Assembly: GCA_034440635.1 (NCBI GenBank)
Contig: JAOTON010000198.1
Location: 186,001 to 250,000, forward strand
DNA: 64,000 nt
Source of the DNA: Lepas anatifera
Lineage: Eukaryota > Arthropoda > Thecostraca > Lepadidae
Direction: 5' to 3'
The notes below the pieces were generated by a model. The model searched no databases, was not told the DNA's origin, and worked only from the letters and a program-made list of their open reading frames with translations. Shown here one piece after another: positions 60,001-64,000 of the stretch. The translations under genes were made by a program, and so were the position numbers. Each line of letters starts with the position of its first letter. Within the stretch, counting starts at the first letter, position 1.

Positions 60001-60011
60001 ACTGAACTGAC
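22699..60011 (-). CDS. Ionotropic receptor (IR, iGluR-related chemoreceptor), 5'-incomplete
   Basis: IRs are variant ionotropic glutamate receptors used by protostomes for chemo-, thermo- and hygrosensation in sensory membranes. Nine exons read in order on the minus strand: 60011-59824, 57255-57043, 55467-55373, 32553-32354, 30627-30395, 30000-29783, 27033-26798, 25948-25858, 23073-22699. They encode the end of the amino-terminal region, S1, M1, pore loop (LHFFSATCQQG), M3 (AYSAMLVSFLAVQ), S2, M4 and a cytoplasmic tail. The glutamate-contacting Arg of S1 appears retained (ITEARSQVIDYS). Every junction has GT-AG and matching phase except exon 3 to 4, which is off by one base. Introns reach about 23 kb and hold most of the window's transposons. 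Family call firm; subfamily unknown. Confidence 0.88.
25655..25740 (+). mobile_element. tRNA-like SINE remnant
   Basis: TGTAGCTCAATGGCAGGGC resembles an A box, and CGTTCAAGACTCG about 45 bases later resembles a B box (GGTTCRANNCC). The 5' half cannot form a clean acceptor stem with the 3' half, so it is probably a tRNA-derived SINE fragment rather than a tRNA gene. Confidence 0.4.
25858..25948 (-). CDS. IR exon h (end of S2)
   Basis: A short exon of 30 codons plus one base lies between acceptor GTCTGCCACAG and donor CTGGTG|GTACGT. It reads LTRLKEMGLVSQKLSRWWHN, SHSCGDDTLV, which corresponds to the last S2 helix of iGluRs (I..L.E.G....KWW...C). Both phases match exons g and i. The 52-bp array on + begins 20 bp upstream of the acceptor. 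Confidence 0.85.
25969..26230. repeat. 52-bp minisatellite next to IR exon h
   Basis: Units start GGACGGGTCAGT at 25969, 26021, 26073, 26153 (AGACGGGT) and 26205 (partial); the third is longer by 28 bases. The unit core is GTCTGCGGTACATGGAGCGA. The array begins about 20 bases upstream (in the gene's direction) of the exon h acceptor. Confidence 0.85.
26798..27033 (-). CDS. IR exon g (S2 ligand-binding lobe)
   Basis: The acceptor is CTCTCTCCCACAG, directly preceded by a (CT)n tract (the GA microsatellite on +). The exon reads LSPNPTYRELYKRFVDEMP, EGIRRVETEKFAYLDVHET, PCHLISIEKDYFVHMVAL and GFQKGSPYPEFFNF, matching the S2 pattern EGI.RV...KFA.L and KGSPY...F. The donor TTCCA|GTGAGT leaves phase 2. 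Confidence 0.9.
27040..27074. repeat. (GA)n microsatellite at the IR exon g acceptor
   Basis: About 17 GA repeats on +, which are CT on the IR strand and form an unusually long polypyrimidine tract immediately upstream of the exon g acceptor. Confidence 0.9.
27490..27996. mobile_element. TTAA-type repeat fragment (family B right part)
   Basis: It resembles the region before 40771 (CCCGGATATAAATTTTGTAGACC, TCATCAAGTGT, GCGCCTCGGCGTTTTTCTGC). The right end is GCGAGGGTTAA at 27993-27996; the left end is missing. Confidence 0.5.
28443..29313 (+). mobile_element. TTAA-flanked element family A, copy 4
   Basis: TTAA occurs at 28443 and 29310. The left end TTAACACGCGCATTGACGGG and right end CCGTCAATGTGCGTGTTAA form terminal inverted repeats; the GC hairpin near 29225-29250 and the AGGTCA cluster near 28785-28850 match the other copies. 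Noncoding; it lies in the IR intron between exons f and g. Confidence 0.75.
29562..29660 (-). mobile_element. SINE 3' fragment
   Basis: The inverse reads CCAACAGGGTGAGGTTGGCG ... GGCAGTTGGTGCGTCGTTAA.CCCCAA, matching the 3' half of the SINE at 39479-39668. It lies 120 bases from IR exon f. Confidence 0.55.
29783..30000 (-). CDS. IR exon f (M3 and start of S2)
   Basis: The acceptor TTTTCCGCAG is followed by GT plus SENLPDGLGTR. M3 reads FFFWLFYICMVTVNAAYSAM then LVSFLAVQ, corresponding to the SYTANLAAFL block of iGluRs, and S2 begins VVLPFESVEGLMATGTYRMG. The donor TTCAAG|GTGGGT leaves phase 0. Confidence 0.92.
30395..30627 (-). CDS. IR exon e (M1 and pore loop)
   Basis: After acceptor GGTCGTAG one base completes the codon from exon d, then LRMYIRKPTSLDVSW. 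Hydrophobic M1 follows (PLWFVMVISIFIGAASMAG), then a basic linker WLKLRKMREGNFGW and the pore region SESLLHFFSATCQQG. The donor CAGG|GTGAGC leaves phase 1. Confidence 0.9.
30628..31347. other. IR intron sequence with AGGTCA-type repeat remnants
   Basis: Contains scattered GGTCA/TGACCT pairs near 30895-30925 and 31190-31210, as in decayed TTAA-type elements. No element boundary is clear and no coding signal is present. Confidence 0.4.
31362..32307 (-). mobile_element. 5'-truncated LINE, I/Jockey type (RNase H and C-terminus)
   Basis: Read on the minus strand it gives an RNase H-like stretch with frameshifts and stops (YALFRCLDQVSRSTVRQFVI then FTDSLSSL; IDFVWIPSHCGISGNEQADS then AAKA). An open stretch at 31827-31429 follows, with R..E..LSMLRIGPHPRNPL and PPLCPRCGDSLSVKHVLVDC, the usual C-terminal domain. 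The 3' tail is an ATGATG-type repeat at the left end. The 14-base sequence GCACGAACTATGGC flanks both sides (31348-31361 and 32308-32321), a clear target-site duplication. Confidence 0.85.
32354..32553 (-). CDS. IR exon d (S1, up to the conserved Arg)
   Basis: The acceptor CCCGCCACAG precedes TTC ACC; the exon reads FTSRRCLRYRITYSVDEQWG, NGNWTGVVGMLHRREVEVSV and TDLSITEARSQVIDYSSGL. The motif NG.W.G..G.L and the TDLSIT.. Arg block are typical of iGluR/IR S1. The proposed donor is CTGCG|GTCAGT (phase 2). By alignment it should follow exon c directly (MKFS-FTSRR), but the phase needs one extra base. Confidence 0.82.
33960..34100. other. IR intron c-d, sequence before the 27-29-bp array
   Basis: From 32554 to this point the intron has only scattered GGTCA motifs (for example 33415-33450) and chance frames. 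Confidence 0.4.
34107..34580. repeat. 27-29-bp minisatellite, about 17 units
   Basis: The unit is GGTGCCGAGGGCCATTCAGG plus a run of G and A of variable length (GGGAGA, GGAGAG). Because the unit length varies between 26 and 29, all three + frames stay open for long distances; the resulting frames are artefacts of the repeat. Confidence 0.92.
34634..34749. repeat. 29-bp tandem repeat, four identical units
   Basis: Units begin GTGACTGACCATCCTTGTGT at 34634, 34663, 34692 and 34721 and look identical, which suggests recent expansion. Confidence 0.95.
34860..36031. mobile_element. AGGTCA-rich repeat, TTAA at the right end only
   Basis: Dense GACCTTGACCTTTGACC runs occur at about 35545-35605 and 35690-35755. 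The right end GGGGCCTCCGAGGCCCC plus GTGTGCGTGTTAA (36028-36031) resembles the TTAA families. The left boundary is not found. Confidence 0.45.
36180..36742. repeat. Satellite-like array, unit about 87 bp (left part)
   Basis: Repeated blocks are CTGTACCGCACTACACTCGG, GTGAGCTGTACCGCAACACA, GCTGATTGGTTAGACTGTAC and GTAATACACCCTGAACCATC. About six units precede a LINE that interrupts the array; it resumes at 38511. Confidence 0.9.
36743..38510 (-). mobile_element. 5'-truncated LINE (reverse transcriptase) inside the satellite
   Basis: On the minus strand, fragments of one non-LTR reverse transcriptase follow in order. They are 38552-38001 (PHKACGSDSISARIIRECSD, IVPIHKKGSKKLPSNYRAVS, TDYSAAFQSVNHKLLL), 37943-37734 (frameshifted), 37846-37610 with intact FADDVKLYS, and 37360-36884 (C-terminal part). 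Stops and shifts separate them. The 3' tail is AACAACAAATAAACAACAAA-like at the left. The flanking satellite is joined perfectly if the element is removed, with ACTG repeated at both edges. Similar to the CR1/Jockey group; clade not certain. Confidence 0.85.
38511..38650. repeat. Satellite-like array, right part
   Basis: The array continues after the LINE with CTGTACCGTAATACACCCTG and CTGTACCGCACTACACTCGG. About one and a half units remain. Confidence 0.9.
38678..39850. mobile_element. TTAA-type AGGTCA-rich element (family D), with SINE insertion
   Basis: It begins TTAAGCCGCGCCCCGGTGGG; a palindromic GGTGTTTGGACACC follows, as in 47700-48133. AGGTCA motifs occur at 38845, 39025-39050, 39175-39210 and 39700-39725. 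The right end near 39840 is degenerate. The SINE at 39479-39668 is inserted in it. Confidence 0.55.
39479..39668 (+). mobile_element. tRNA-derived SINE with ATT tail
   Basis: A-box-like CAGTGGTGGAGTGGTCAGCA and B-box GGTTCAAGGCC are followed by a unique region, GGCAGTTGGTGCGTCGATAA, and an (ATT)n tail. Imperfect 12-base flanks TTAAACATTTTT (39467-39478) and TTAAACTTTTTT (39669-39680) look like a target-site duplication. The 3' sequence recurs at 29562-29660. Confidence 0.75.
39870..40774. mobile_element. TTAA-type element, family B fragment
   Basis: The interior and right end (GCGCTGCGCCTCGGCGTTTT, then GACGAGGGTTAA at 40771) match 41644-42672 in reverse. The left terminus is not found. It contains GTCACAA/GACCTCC motifs and no coding frame. 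Confidence 0.5.
41098..41272. mobile_element. MITE remnant ending GTATCCGCCACTGG
   Basis: GACGGATTCAGG at the left and TATCCGCCACTGG at the right resemble the termini of the hAT-like MITE at 58082-58466. Noncoding. Confidence 0.45.
41644..42672. mobile_element. TTAA-flanked element family B, complete copy
   Basis: TTAA occurs at 41644 and 42669. The left end TTAACCCTCGCCCCACCGGG and right end CCCGGTGGGGCGCGGGTTAA are inverted. Both ends carry an ATCGAT palindrome beside CCCC/GGGG. The interior has repeated AGGTCA motifs (41800-41835, 41950-41975, 42122-42150, 42255-42320, 42480-42505) and no coding frame. Confidence 0.7.
43498..43760. repeat. 33-bp minisatellite, eight units
   Basis: The unit is CACCGCCTGAGGGCATCCGA plus TCGGACTCCCTAC. 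One unit lacks a base. Because 33 is a multiple of three the array reads as an 11-residue repeat on the minus strand (MPSGGGRESDR), but no exon signals surround it. Confidence 0.92.
43850..44375. repeat. Dispersed repeat family E, second copy
   Basis: Shares sequence with 3190-3635, including the AAGCCGAGTTA.ACCCT block and the CTTATATGGGTTT end. Here no element is inserted at the end. Confidence 0.45.
45021..45284. repeat. 131-bp tandem duplication, two nearly identical units
   Basis: Units 45021-45151 and 45152-45284 both start TACAACAGGGACTGGGGAAG and end GTGAAGTTTCGAGCCCC, with about three differences. The sequence resembles 41110-41250 and ends near a CCGCCACTG motif at 45327, so a MITE may have been partly duplicated. 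Confidence 0.9.
46010..46464 (+). pseudogene. LINE reverse transcriptase, part 1 (before insertion)
   Basis: The frames contain KIVEKLVINQ, SGDQHGFKADSLHQRLY, a degenerate CEALLTKLELLRIS stretch and a YLGPVLA block corresponding to QG..LGPVLF of reverse transcriptases. Several stops and shifts occur. It continues after the TTAA element at 47316. Confidence 0.6.
46465..47315 (+). mobile_element. TTAA-flanked element family A, copy 5
   Basis: TTAA occurs at 46465 and 47312. The left end TTAATACGCGCATTGACGGG and right end CCGTCAATGCACGTGTTAA are inverted. The central AGGTCA cluster is at 46800-46850. It splits an older reverse transcriptase fragment. Confidence 0.75.
47316..47699 (+). pseudogene. 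LINE reverse transcriptase, part 2
   Basis: The reading gives LIICIRYDYDIRLGI, where active elements have Y/F-ADD, then NSLENALKIMITWFQQNGMM and VNASKTKFLFW, the block after the catalytic loop. The next frame gives NLGVYMDLFWSHHI. The catalytic site is lost. Confidence 0.65.
47700..48133. mobile_element. TTAA-type element family D copy inside the LINE remnant
   Basis: The left end is CAACCCTCACCCCGGTGGGA with palindromic GTGTTTGAACACTCCCC; the right end is GGGGGTGTTTGAAAACC ... GGCCCACCGGGGCAGATTTTAA. It is related to 38678-39850 and interrupts the reverse transcriptase frame. Confidence 0.6.
48134..48661 (+). pseudogene. LINE reverse transcriptase, part 3 (C-terminus)
   Basis: FGILVALYHVRHIPPKEILP, RIIDPLVFPHFGYCIQVNGS and later RTNHGKRKVIYCAALLYNSS follow the order of the C-terminal domain of a non-LTR reverse transcriptase. 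Together with parts 1 and 2 this is one element split by two insertions. Confidence 0.65.
49190..49285 (-). mobile_element. 3' end and tail of the CR1-like LINE
   Basis: After the ORF2 stop the minus strand runs to a short repetitive tail, AGATCTAATACATCTAATAT. CR1-type elements end in short tandem repeats rather than poly(A). Confidence 0.55.
49286..51448 (-). CDS. CR1-like LINE ORF2, reverse transcriptase part
   Basis: An open frame of 720 codons is intact through all reverse transcriptase motifs: NEAEVVPIFKKKGSKCSPSN, YLDFSKAFDSVSH, SGIPQGLVLGPVLF and LFADDAKVYG, then the thumb and the C-terminal block RRATRLIPAMRHLDYEERLQ. In intact elements this is fused to the endonuclease; here the two lie in different frames and overlap at 51388-51448, so one frameshift separates them. 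The element sits on the IR's strand in its intron between exons c and d. Confidence 0.92.
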   Translation of the reverse strand: MSPDEPKLYSEATGSSPPKLAIYRGDYTKMREMARNIDWSTQLPSLEEEYDFFDKQVLDLMHLCISLQHSQRRKRQPCINQQALRCIKQKHSTLRKYKAAATNLEKDRCWVNYKKSRNDLRKMTRHLRKNYQIKIAENAKEQPKMFWSYTRSQTKTRDKIEDLTRNDGTLASMDQEKAEILSRFFASVFTVDDRSTPVPQLNQDQSRNVVRDIDITPTMVEHKLQALKPSSSPGPDGLHPRVLKELSAQLSVPLCSIFRRSLERGTLPAEWNEAEVVPIFKKKGSKCSPSNYRPVSLTSVPSKVMESLIRDKLLEHMQETHQLTDAQHGFVPKRSCTSQLLSSLDDWTKDIESGNPVDVAYLDFSKAFDSVSHSRLLLKLEACGIGGSILKWIDAFLTGRRQRVRVQGTVSSWSPVTSGIPQGLVLGPVLFVLYVNDLPNGLVSHIKLFADDAKVYGNATTKEDRSMLQEDLRRLERWSEGWLLPFNVSKCSILHLGRRNPRSSYTMNGVELAQQAVEKDLGVYIDEDLKFRKQAAVAVTRANQILGAIKRNFIHLDKVILPLLYKALVRPHLEYGNEIWGPFNKADQLLVERVQRRATRLIPAMRHLDYEERLQQLRLPSLAYRRKRGDMLLMYKIMHGLAGIQRGELFQEPLHAGTRGHRFKVFIPEATSRSRKNHLAIRALEAWNHLPAHVVEASSTNSFKNCLDEFWAEHRYVAPH
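51388..52131 (-). CDS. CR1-like LINE ORF2, endonuclease part
   Basis: An APE-type (EEP) endonuclease domain. Visible motifs are YTNADQFPNKRDEL, PDIIVITEV (catalytic Glu), GVRGVAIYVQ, NIIIVGDFNLPGINW (catalytic D-x-N) and GLGKSDH (catalytic SDH). The conserved LDLVF block reads ILCLVF: the Asp is replaced by Cys. With the frameshift to the RT part this copy is probably inactive by itself. Confidence 0.9.
   Translation of the reverse strand: MSVLYTNADQFPNKRDELCVRFAGSEPDIIVITEVIPKAQVVPIMSAILEIPHYTMYLSFDPQTPRLGATGVRGVAIYVQKNLHCHQIFFKVEDFTDHIWIEVQLQSGRLLTVGGIYRSLSNPITTNLSLCRLITEVTETRRQNIIIVGDFNLPGINWEIGLSTDSAAHFSNSFLELTRDCFLFQNVVEPTRYQLHETPHILCLVFSSEENLVKKIEYLPGLGKSDHLCLLMNLNCIPKPPEALPLS
52150..53957 (-). 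pseudogene. CR1-like LINE ORF1 with PHD-type zinc finger (two frameshifts)
   Basis: ORF1 starts with ATG at 53957. The first segment (53957-53478) has a cysteine-rich finger, CNEC, CDMC, HAGC and CNDC, of PHD type as in CR1/L2 ORF1, then a Gln/Glu/Lys-rich coiled-coil region. It continues in other frames at 53452-53144 and 53151-52150, the last containing an RRM-like stretch (RKCNIVVHNLPES, VVTSFRIGQR, RLLIASFENE). Two frameshifts, near 53465 and 53150, break it. Confidence 0.85.
55373..55467 (-). CDS. IR exon c (S1 ligand-binding lobe)
   Basis: The acceptor CGCGTTTTCAG precedes GACCCGCC; the exon reads DPPFIDYFKQEDD, IGGYIGELWKELAHVMKFS, and joins exon b to give TVADPPF, the usual S1 start of IRs (PPF ... 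GY..ELW..LA). The donor is TTCTC|GTAAGT, leaving phase 2. The first 17 bases of the exon also belong to the neighbouring 31-32-bp minisatellite. Confidence 0.82.
55451..55998 (-). repeat. 31-32-bp minisatellite duplicating the IR exon c acceptor
   Basis: About 17 units. In the gene's direction each reads CGATCGTGTGCTCTCCAG then GACCCGCCATTTAT, that is, an AG acceptor followed by the first 14-17 bases of exon c. The unit nearest the exon has a better pyrimidine tract (GCGCGTTTTCAG). Confidence 0.93.
56316..57042 (-). repeat. 35-bp minisatellite duplicating the IR exon b donor
   Basis: About 21 units. In the gene's direction each is GTGAGAAGCACCTGCTGCTT plus CACTGCCGGTGTCTT. The first unit is the exon's own splice donor (GTGGCG|GTGAGAAG). 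Variants include GTTCTT for GTGCTT and CATGAGTG for CGTCAGTG. Confidence 0.95.
57043..57255 (-). CDS. IR exon b (end of amino-terminal region, start of S1)
   Basis: Seventy-one codons in phase 0/0 run from acceptor TTTACCTTCAG to donor GTGGCG|GTGAGAAG. They read LIVGEVTWGSAGTNLSVDLL, then EIYRLRSDTPIRAVPVGRW, and end DWTGLELHITTVA, which is the first beta strand of the ligand-binding domain. The donor is the first unit of a 35-bp minisatellite extending to about 56316. Confidence 0.85.
57790..57950. repeat. 27-bp minisatellite, six units
   Basis: The unit is CTGTCATAAACCTGACGCAA plus AAGAACG, with later units slightly changed. It lies in the IR intron between exons a and b, away from the junctions. 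Confidence 0.9.
58082..58466. mobile_element. hAT-like MITE, 385 bp, with 8-bp target duplication
   Basis: The ends are CAGTGGCGGATCCAGG and inverse (GATCCGCCACTG). GCCAGGTT flanks both sides exactly (58074-58081 and 58467-58474). An 8-bp duplication and CAG..CTG ends suit the hAT superfamily. No coding capacity. Confidence 0.85.
58728..59290. mobile_element. Decayed TTAA-type repeat
   Basis: Starts near GGTTAAAACGTTATTGTACA; it has the usual order of GC-rich end, AGATATATCAGATCAAGTCACC and GACCTGGGCTCAGG. The right end is unclear. Confidence 0.4.
59824..60011 (-). CDS. IR exon a (amino-terminal region, first exon seen)
   Basis: The acceptor TTTGTGTGCAG is followed by two bases and then QFSTDRLAQIMLEVGQ, RYATIHFLPLSRSTLLRIIE and LVELVILDDDPVSCDFLTQ, with donor CAG|GTGAGG. 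The pattern of alternating short hydrophobic strands and C/G-ending codons suits an IR amino-terminal region. It needs an upstream exon ending in phase 1, which I did not find in the remaining 4 kb. Confidence 0.75.
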
Positions 60012-60057
60012 CTGCACACAAACACACACAGAGGCAGGGGGTAAGGTGTGGGTTCGG

Positions 60058-60108
60058 GGTCTCTCTCTTCTCTCTCTCTCTCTTCTCTGCTCTCTCTCTC
60101 TGCGCTCT
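60058..60108. repeat. (CT)n-rich low-complexity tract
   Basis: Interrupted CTCTCTCT runs upstream (on the gene's strand) of IR exon a. Confidence 0.85.
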
Positions 60109-60254
60109 CGCTCTCCACACAGCTTCGTCTTCCATCGAGAAACACTGTGGTCAAAGGTTTGACCGCACCGAAACTCGAATAACTAGCTTGAGTCTTTTAA
60201 TTTGTGCTGCAATAACCATACCAGAATAAGGGACCATCACCGTGGCGCTGTTGG

Positions 60255-61283
60255 TTAACACGGCTGGGGTCCCTGGCATGACGCGCCCCGCTGGGGGGCG
60301 TATTTCGCCCCATCCGTATCTCAATTCCAGGAAAGCCAAAGAAAATTACGGATGGGGTTTGAAAGCTCTTGACAAGACGAAGAGAAATTATATGAAGTAT
60401 TTTTATATCAGGTCAATATTGATATCAGCACAGGTCAAAGAAGGTTCCATAGGCTTACGACAGGGCAGTGTACGTTTTCCCCTCTAGATTTTTACTCAGC
60501 AAAGCTAGAGCAAATATTTATGCATCATTGGATTCCTCTCATTGTGTCAAATCGAATAATGTATAATATGACCTTGCTAGGTCAAATGGTGAAAATGACC
60601 TGACATCTAGCTAGGTAAGGGTCACAGGGTGACCTGGTATGGTCATGTTGCATATCAATCGACTCCCCGTGACAATATCAGCACAATACCATCAAAGTGG
60701 GAGCTTTATCTCAATTCAGTGAGAAGTCATTGGCAAAACAATTACCGTATGTTCCTGTGACCTGGCATGACGTTTCAGAGGTCAGATGGTCAAAATATAA
60801 ACTTTAAGGTCAAGATCTCAACTTTATGGTCAAGAATAGATGGTTTGAGGATTTTCAGTCTTATCTTCCCCGTATTTACTGAAAACGAGCCCTTTCTGTT
60901 TTTCACTATAGATTTATAATGGGGTGACCAAAATATTTGACCCAACTTTAGGTTAACAATATCAAAATTCCGAGACAGCAGACTTGAAGACCCTAATAGC
61001 CTTATCATAGCGTAAAAGTTTGAAACTGATCGCTTAGCTGGTCTTCCCTAAGCGCCGTTTCAAACTCGTAATTTCAGGTTTTGGGGTCGGATATCTTGGC
61101 CTTAAATAGCTCCTTGACCTGACATGACCTGACCCAAACAAATTTGGTCAGATGCGTAAAATTGATCAAGGACAAGGTTCTGTAAGTTTCGTTGCTCTGC
61201 TTCTCTTCGTTCTTGCGCTATTTGGGAAAACCAGGAGGGCGGCAAGTTTCGCCATCCCCCTCCCCCAGCGGGGTGCGTGTTAA
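60255..61283. mobile_element. TTAA-flanked element, family F
   Basis: TTAA occurs at 60255 and 61280. The left end TTAACACGGCTGGGGTCC with CCCCGCTGGGGGGCG and the right end CCCCCAGCGGGGTGCGTGTT are inverted. GACCTTGCTAGGTCAAA occurs at 60569 and further AGGTCA/TGACCT motifs near 60620, 60760-60800 and 61112-61135. Noncoding. Confidence 0.65.
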
Positions 61284-62650
61284 GGCGCTGCAGATCAGTG
61301 TGGGAGGTCCCTGGATCAAAACTGACCTCAGGCAACCTTTTCCCCGACCGCCTCCAGCCTAGAAGATGACAGTAAACTGGGTAGAGTTTGTTTGAACACG
61401 GGAGTTACGCTGATTAGCCAGTGCATTTGTTATTGGGAGCACGGGCCTGATCGGCTTTTAAACCGAATCTCCAGTCCGGTGGCACAGCCCAAGGTCACGG
61501 CCTAGCCATGAGTCAGCGAAGCAGTCCTCCTATTCACCCAGCCCGAGAAATCTGGATAGCCTCGCCGTCTGGTTCGGTGGGGCGTGTGGCAGGGAGTGTG
61601 CGGGCACGACGTCCGCAAGGGGCCCAAGAGATATATAAAACCTTTGTCATGTATGCATGTGCATTAGGGCGTTTCAGATTGGGGTAACTTTTCCATACCC
61701 ACTCATTGCGCCCTAATCCCGTTCTCTGATTCATTTGAAGTCGATTGGTACATTTTTATCGAGATCGTACAAAATTAAGATCTATCGCAACGAGCTTGAA
61801 AAGTATGTTTTTCACTTTTGCCGCCATTTTGGGAAATATTACCAATGGAGGTAAATAGGCAAAATAAGTATTCATTTAGATCGGCTGGGCGTCGAATGTT
61901 GAAATATGGCCATAACTTGCCTGTTAAATCAATAATTTGAAAAATATTGGCACTTTAGCTTCCATGATCAGCCGTCAAATAGCCAATTCGGGCCATTACA
62001 TAGCTTAATATCAAAACCTATGTCAAAACGCTGAAACGGGACCATGTGCAACCATTTAGCTGACTGGATCACTGGAGATAGCTGGTGGGTTTAAATTGTC
62101 TTGAAATAAGCATTTCCAGCGTATAAAACACAGCAGATGGTCTGAACCAGATGGTATTTAAAGTGCCCTGGTCTGAACATAATTCGATGTTCGGAATTTG
62201 AACGTGTCGGGAAGACTCGTTGCATGGCTTTATCAGTAGCGAATTATGAAGACTTCATATAGTTAGGACATACACCAGTGCATTCGATTTCTTAAACACA
62301 TGAGAGCCAAAGCATGACACGGGGTAAAAAACACCATCAGCAACGTAGGAATGAGCCTATCAGATCACGAGCTCTTTTGAACTTCGAGATGACAACAGTG
62401 CTCACACGTTTCGAACTCTTGTCGTTGCGTCTTGCGCCAATGGTTTCGCTCCTGCATGTCACGCACATATCGCATGTCGCGCATGTCAAATACATATAGC
62501 TGCTTACAAACGCATACACATAATTATACAATGATGATACAACAAATGCCTGAAAAATATTCAACACATCACAGTGTAACCAGTGACCATCAGCAACACG
62601 AGAATGAGGCTATCAGATACTTAAGCTTAGGCTATGTGACATTGTGTTTC
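61284..62650. other. No gene or element recognised
   Basis: AT-rich sequence with chance frames only. The missing 5' exons of the IR could be here or beyond the window; I could not identify one. Confidence 0.45.
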
Positions 62651-62658
62651 CAACTGTA

Positions 62659-63605
62659 CTACACACGCTTGAGTGCCTCTCTTGTCAGATGTGGCATTTG
62701 CCTCGGTGTCGCTCCACGGCTTGCAAAGCCACCCAAACTGTTCTTTGTCCTTGACTTTGCCCGCGAAGTCCTTGAGCATACCGATTCCCCGTTCTGTACG
62801 TCATTGGTGACCTTAACCTCATTGACAAATGTGTGAAACTTGACAAACTCCTTGTCCTTGTGCCACTCGTCTGGGGTTTTCGTCAGCCACTCGTGGGATT
62901 GCACACAACCCATAGTGGTCGACGAATCGTCTATCAGATCGACGAGCTGTGTGGACTCGTCGAGGCATACTGGATTGCTACCCATTGTACTATCACCGCT
63001 GCATGGACTGGGCAACTCGAGCTTTTCACAGCTTTTCACTGGGCTACGATGAAGAGACGATCCAGAAGCTTCGGCGGATGGCACAGTTCATTCTCCTGTT
63101 GTACGTGTCTGCCTGGCTGAGCGCACCCGTAGCTGCCGACGCACCAGCCAACGATCTGCACCTCTACCAGAATCTGGTGCGGTACCGACAGATAGACGGT
63201 GCGGTAGCGAAACTGCGCTGGGGGTGCTCCGGCGCCACCTATGGTACCTACGGCCATCGGCAGAGATATTCAGCCTGTGCAGCTGCCCCATCAGTGATGA
63301 TGAAAGATGGCGATCTTGAAAGCGACGGAGTTGCCCCGTCCTGCGCGGTGATAGTACAATGGATGCAATCCGTATGCCTCGACCGTCAGCTCGTGATCTG
63401 ATAGACGATTCGTCGTGGACCACTTTGGTTGGTGTGTCATCCGTGCTCAAACCCCGACAGTGGCACAGGACGGTTTGTCGTTTCCATTTGTCAATGGTTG
63501 GTCACCATGCGTGGAACGGGGAATCGGCTGTCAGGACTTCGCGGGCAAGTCAGGACAGTTTGGGTGGCTTTTAAGCCGTCCCGTGGCAAATGCCCATCTG
63601 CCTAG
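62659..63605. mobile_element. Inverted repeat of a BEL/Pao-like gag fragment
   Basis: The left arm (62690-63080) read on the minus strand gives TPDEWHKDKEFVKFHTFVNE and VKVTNDVQNGESV, which resembles the BEL/Pao gag pattern of a W..., F..FV, ND block. The right arm (63250-63605) on the + strand repeats the same sequence in degraded form (GACGATTCGTCG, CATTTGTCAATG, GGAACGGGGAATCGG, GACTTCGCGGGCAA, CAGTTTGGGTGGCTTT). The arms are about three-quarters identical and enclose roughly 170 bases. The family call is tentative. Confidence 0.55.
63074..63400 (+). CDS. Doubtful open frame with a signal-peptide-like start
   Basis: ATG-initiated MAQFILLLYVSAWLSAPVAA looks like a signal peptide and is followed by about 85 residues with three to four cysteines (KLRWGCSGATYGTYG). 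It overlaps the spacer and right arm of the inverted repeat, has no splice or promoter signals, and matches no family I recognise; it may be chance. Confidence 0.15.
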
Positions 63606-64000
63606 CGTGTGTACGTTACATGTGTTGTTAGCAGTATCTGATAGCCTTTCTCGTTTGATGTCACTGTTCACTGTGATGTTTTGATTTTTCGGCATTTTTT
63701 TTTTTTTTGTGTATGCTTTGGCTTATGTATTTTGCGTGTGGGAACCTTTGGCAGACGCACTGAAGTCGAACGTGTTGGCTGTTGTCTCTCGTTGAGTCGT
63801 GATCTTGTGGTTTTCCTCGTTGTGATTTTTTTACCTTGTGTTTGGTCTTTTAAATCGAATGCACTTGGTGTTGTCCTAACTTTGGTCTTTATTCGTACTG
63901 TAAGCTGAGTCTTCCCCTTCATTCGATCAATTTGTTCACCGGATTTAAATACCATCTTTCCCATCTGCTTTTTTTCGTTGGAATCTTTTTCAGACATTTA

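Overview
This is a eukaryotic, intron-rich and repeat-rich window, almost certainly from an arthropod. The minus-strand gene is an ionotropic receptor (IR), a family known from protostomes. A crustacean is my weak guess. There is no bacterial gene organisation: the coding signal is in short GC-rich exons (C/G at third positions) with GT-AG boundaries, inside AT-richer introns filled with transposons.

Two host genes converge. On the + strand, 9497-19071, lies a complete sphingosine-1-phosphate phosphatase of five coding exons. All phases agree and give a 480-residue protein with the three lipid-phosphatase motifs. On the - strand, 60011 down to 22699, lie nine exons of an IR: end of the amino-terminal region, ligand-binding lobes S1 and S2, M1, pore loop, M3, M4 and a proline-rich tail with a stop. 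Its 5' exons are outside the window or not recognised. The 3' ends are about 3.6 kb apart. A possible orphan exon (21470-21767, -) lies between them.

The rest is mostly mobile and repetitive DNA. (1) TTAA-flanked elements of about 0.8-1.2 kb have no coding capacity and palindromic ends, and are packed with AGGTCA/TGACCT, the nuclear-receptor half-site. At least five copies belong to one family and several relatives exist. (2) LINEs: a nearly full-length CR1-like element (about 49.2-54.0 kb, -), a reverse transcriptase inserted into a satellite (36.74-38.51 kb, -), an I/Jockey-like RNase H end with a 14-bp target duplication (31.36-32.31 kb, -), an ORF1 fragment (14.2-14.7 kb, -), and a + strand RT broken by two other elements (46.0-48.66 kb). 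(3) Also present are a BEL/Pao-like gag fragment as a long inverted repeat (62.7-63.6 kb), tRNA-derived SINEs, a hAT-like MITE with an 8-bp target duplication, and other foldback MITEs.

The most striking observation is that three minisatellites begin exactly on splice junctions of the two genes. A 38-bp array repeats the donor end of phosphatase exon 3. A 35-bp array repeats the donor of an IR exon. A 31-32-bp array repeats the acceptor of the next IR exon. Each unit carries a copy of the splice site, so the spliceosome faces 7, about 21 and about 17 candidate sites. A fourth array (52 bp) begins about 20 bp upstream of another IR acceptor.
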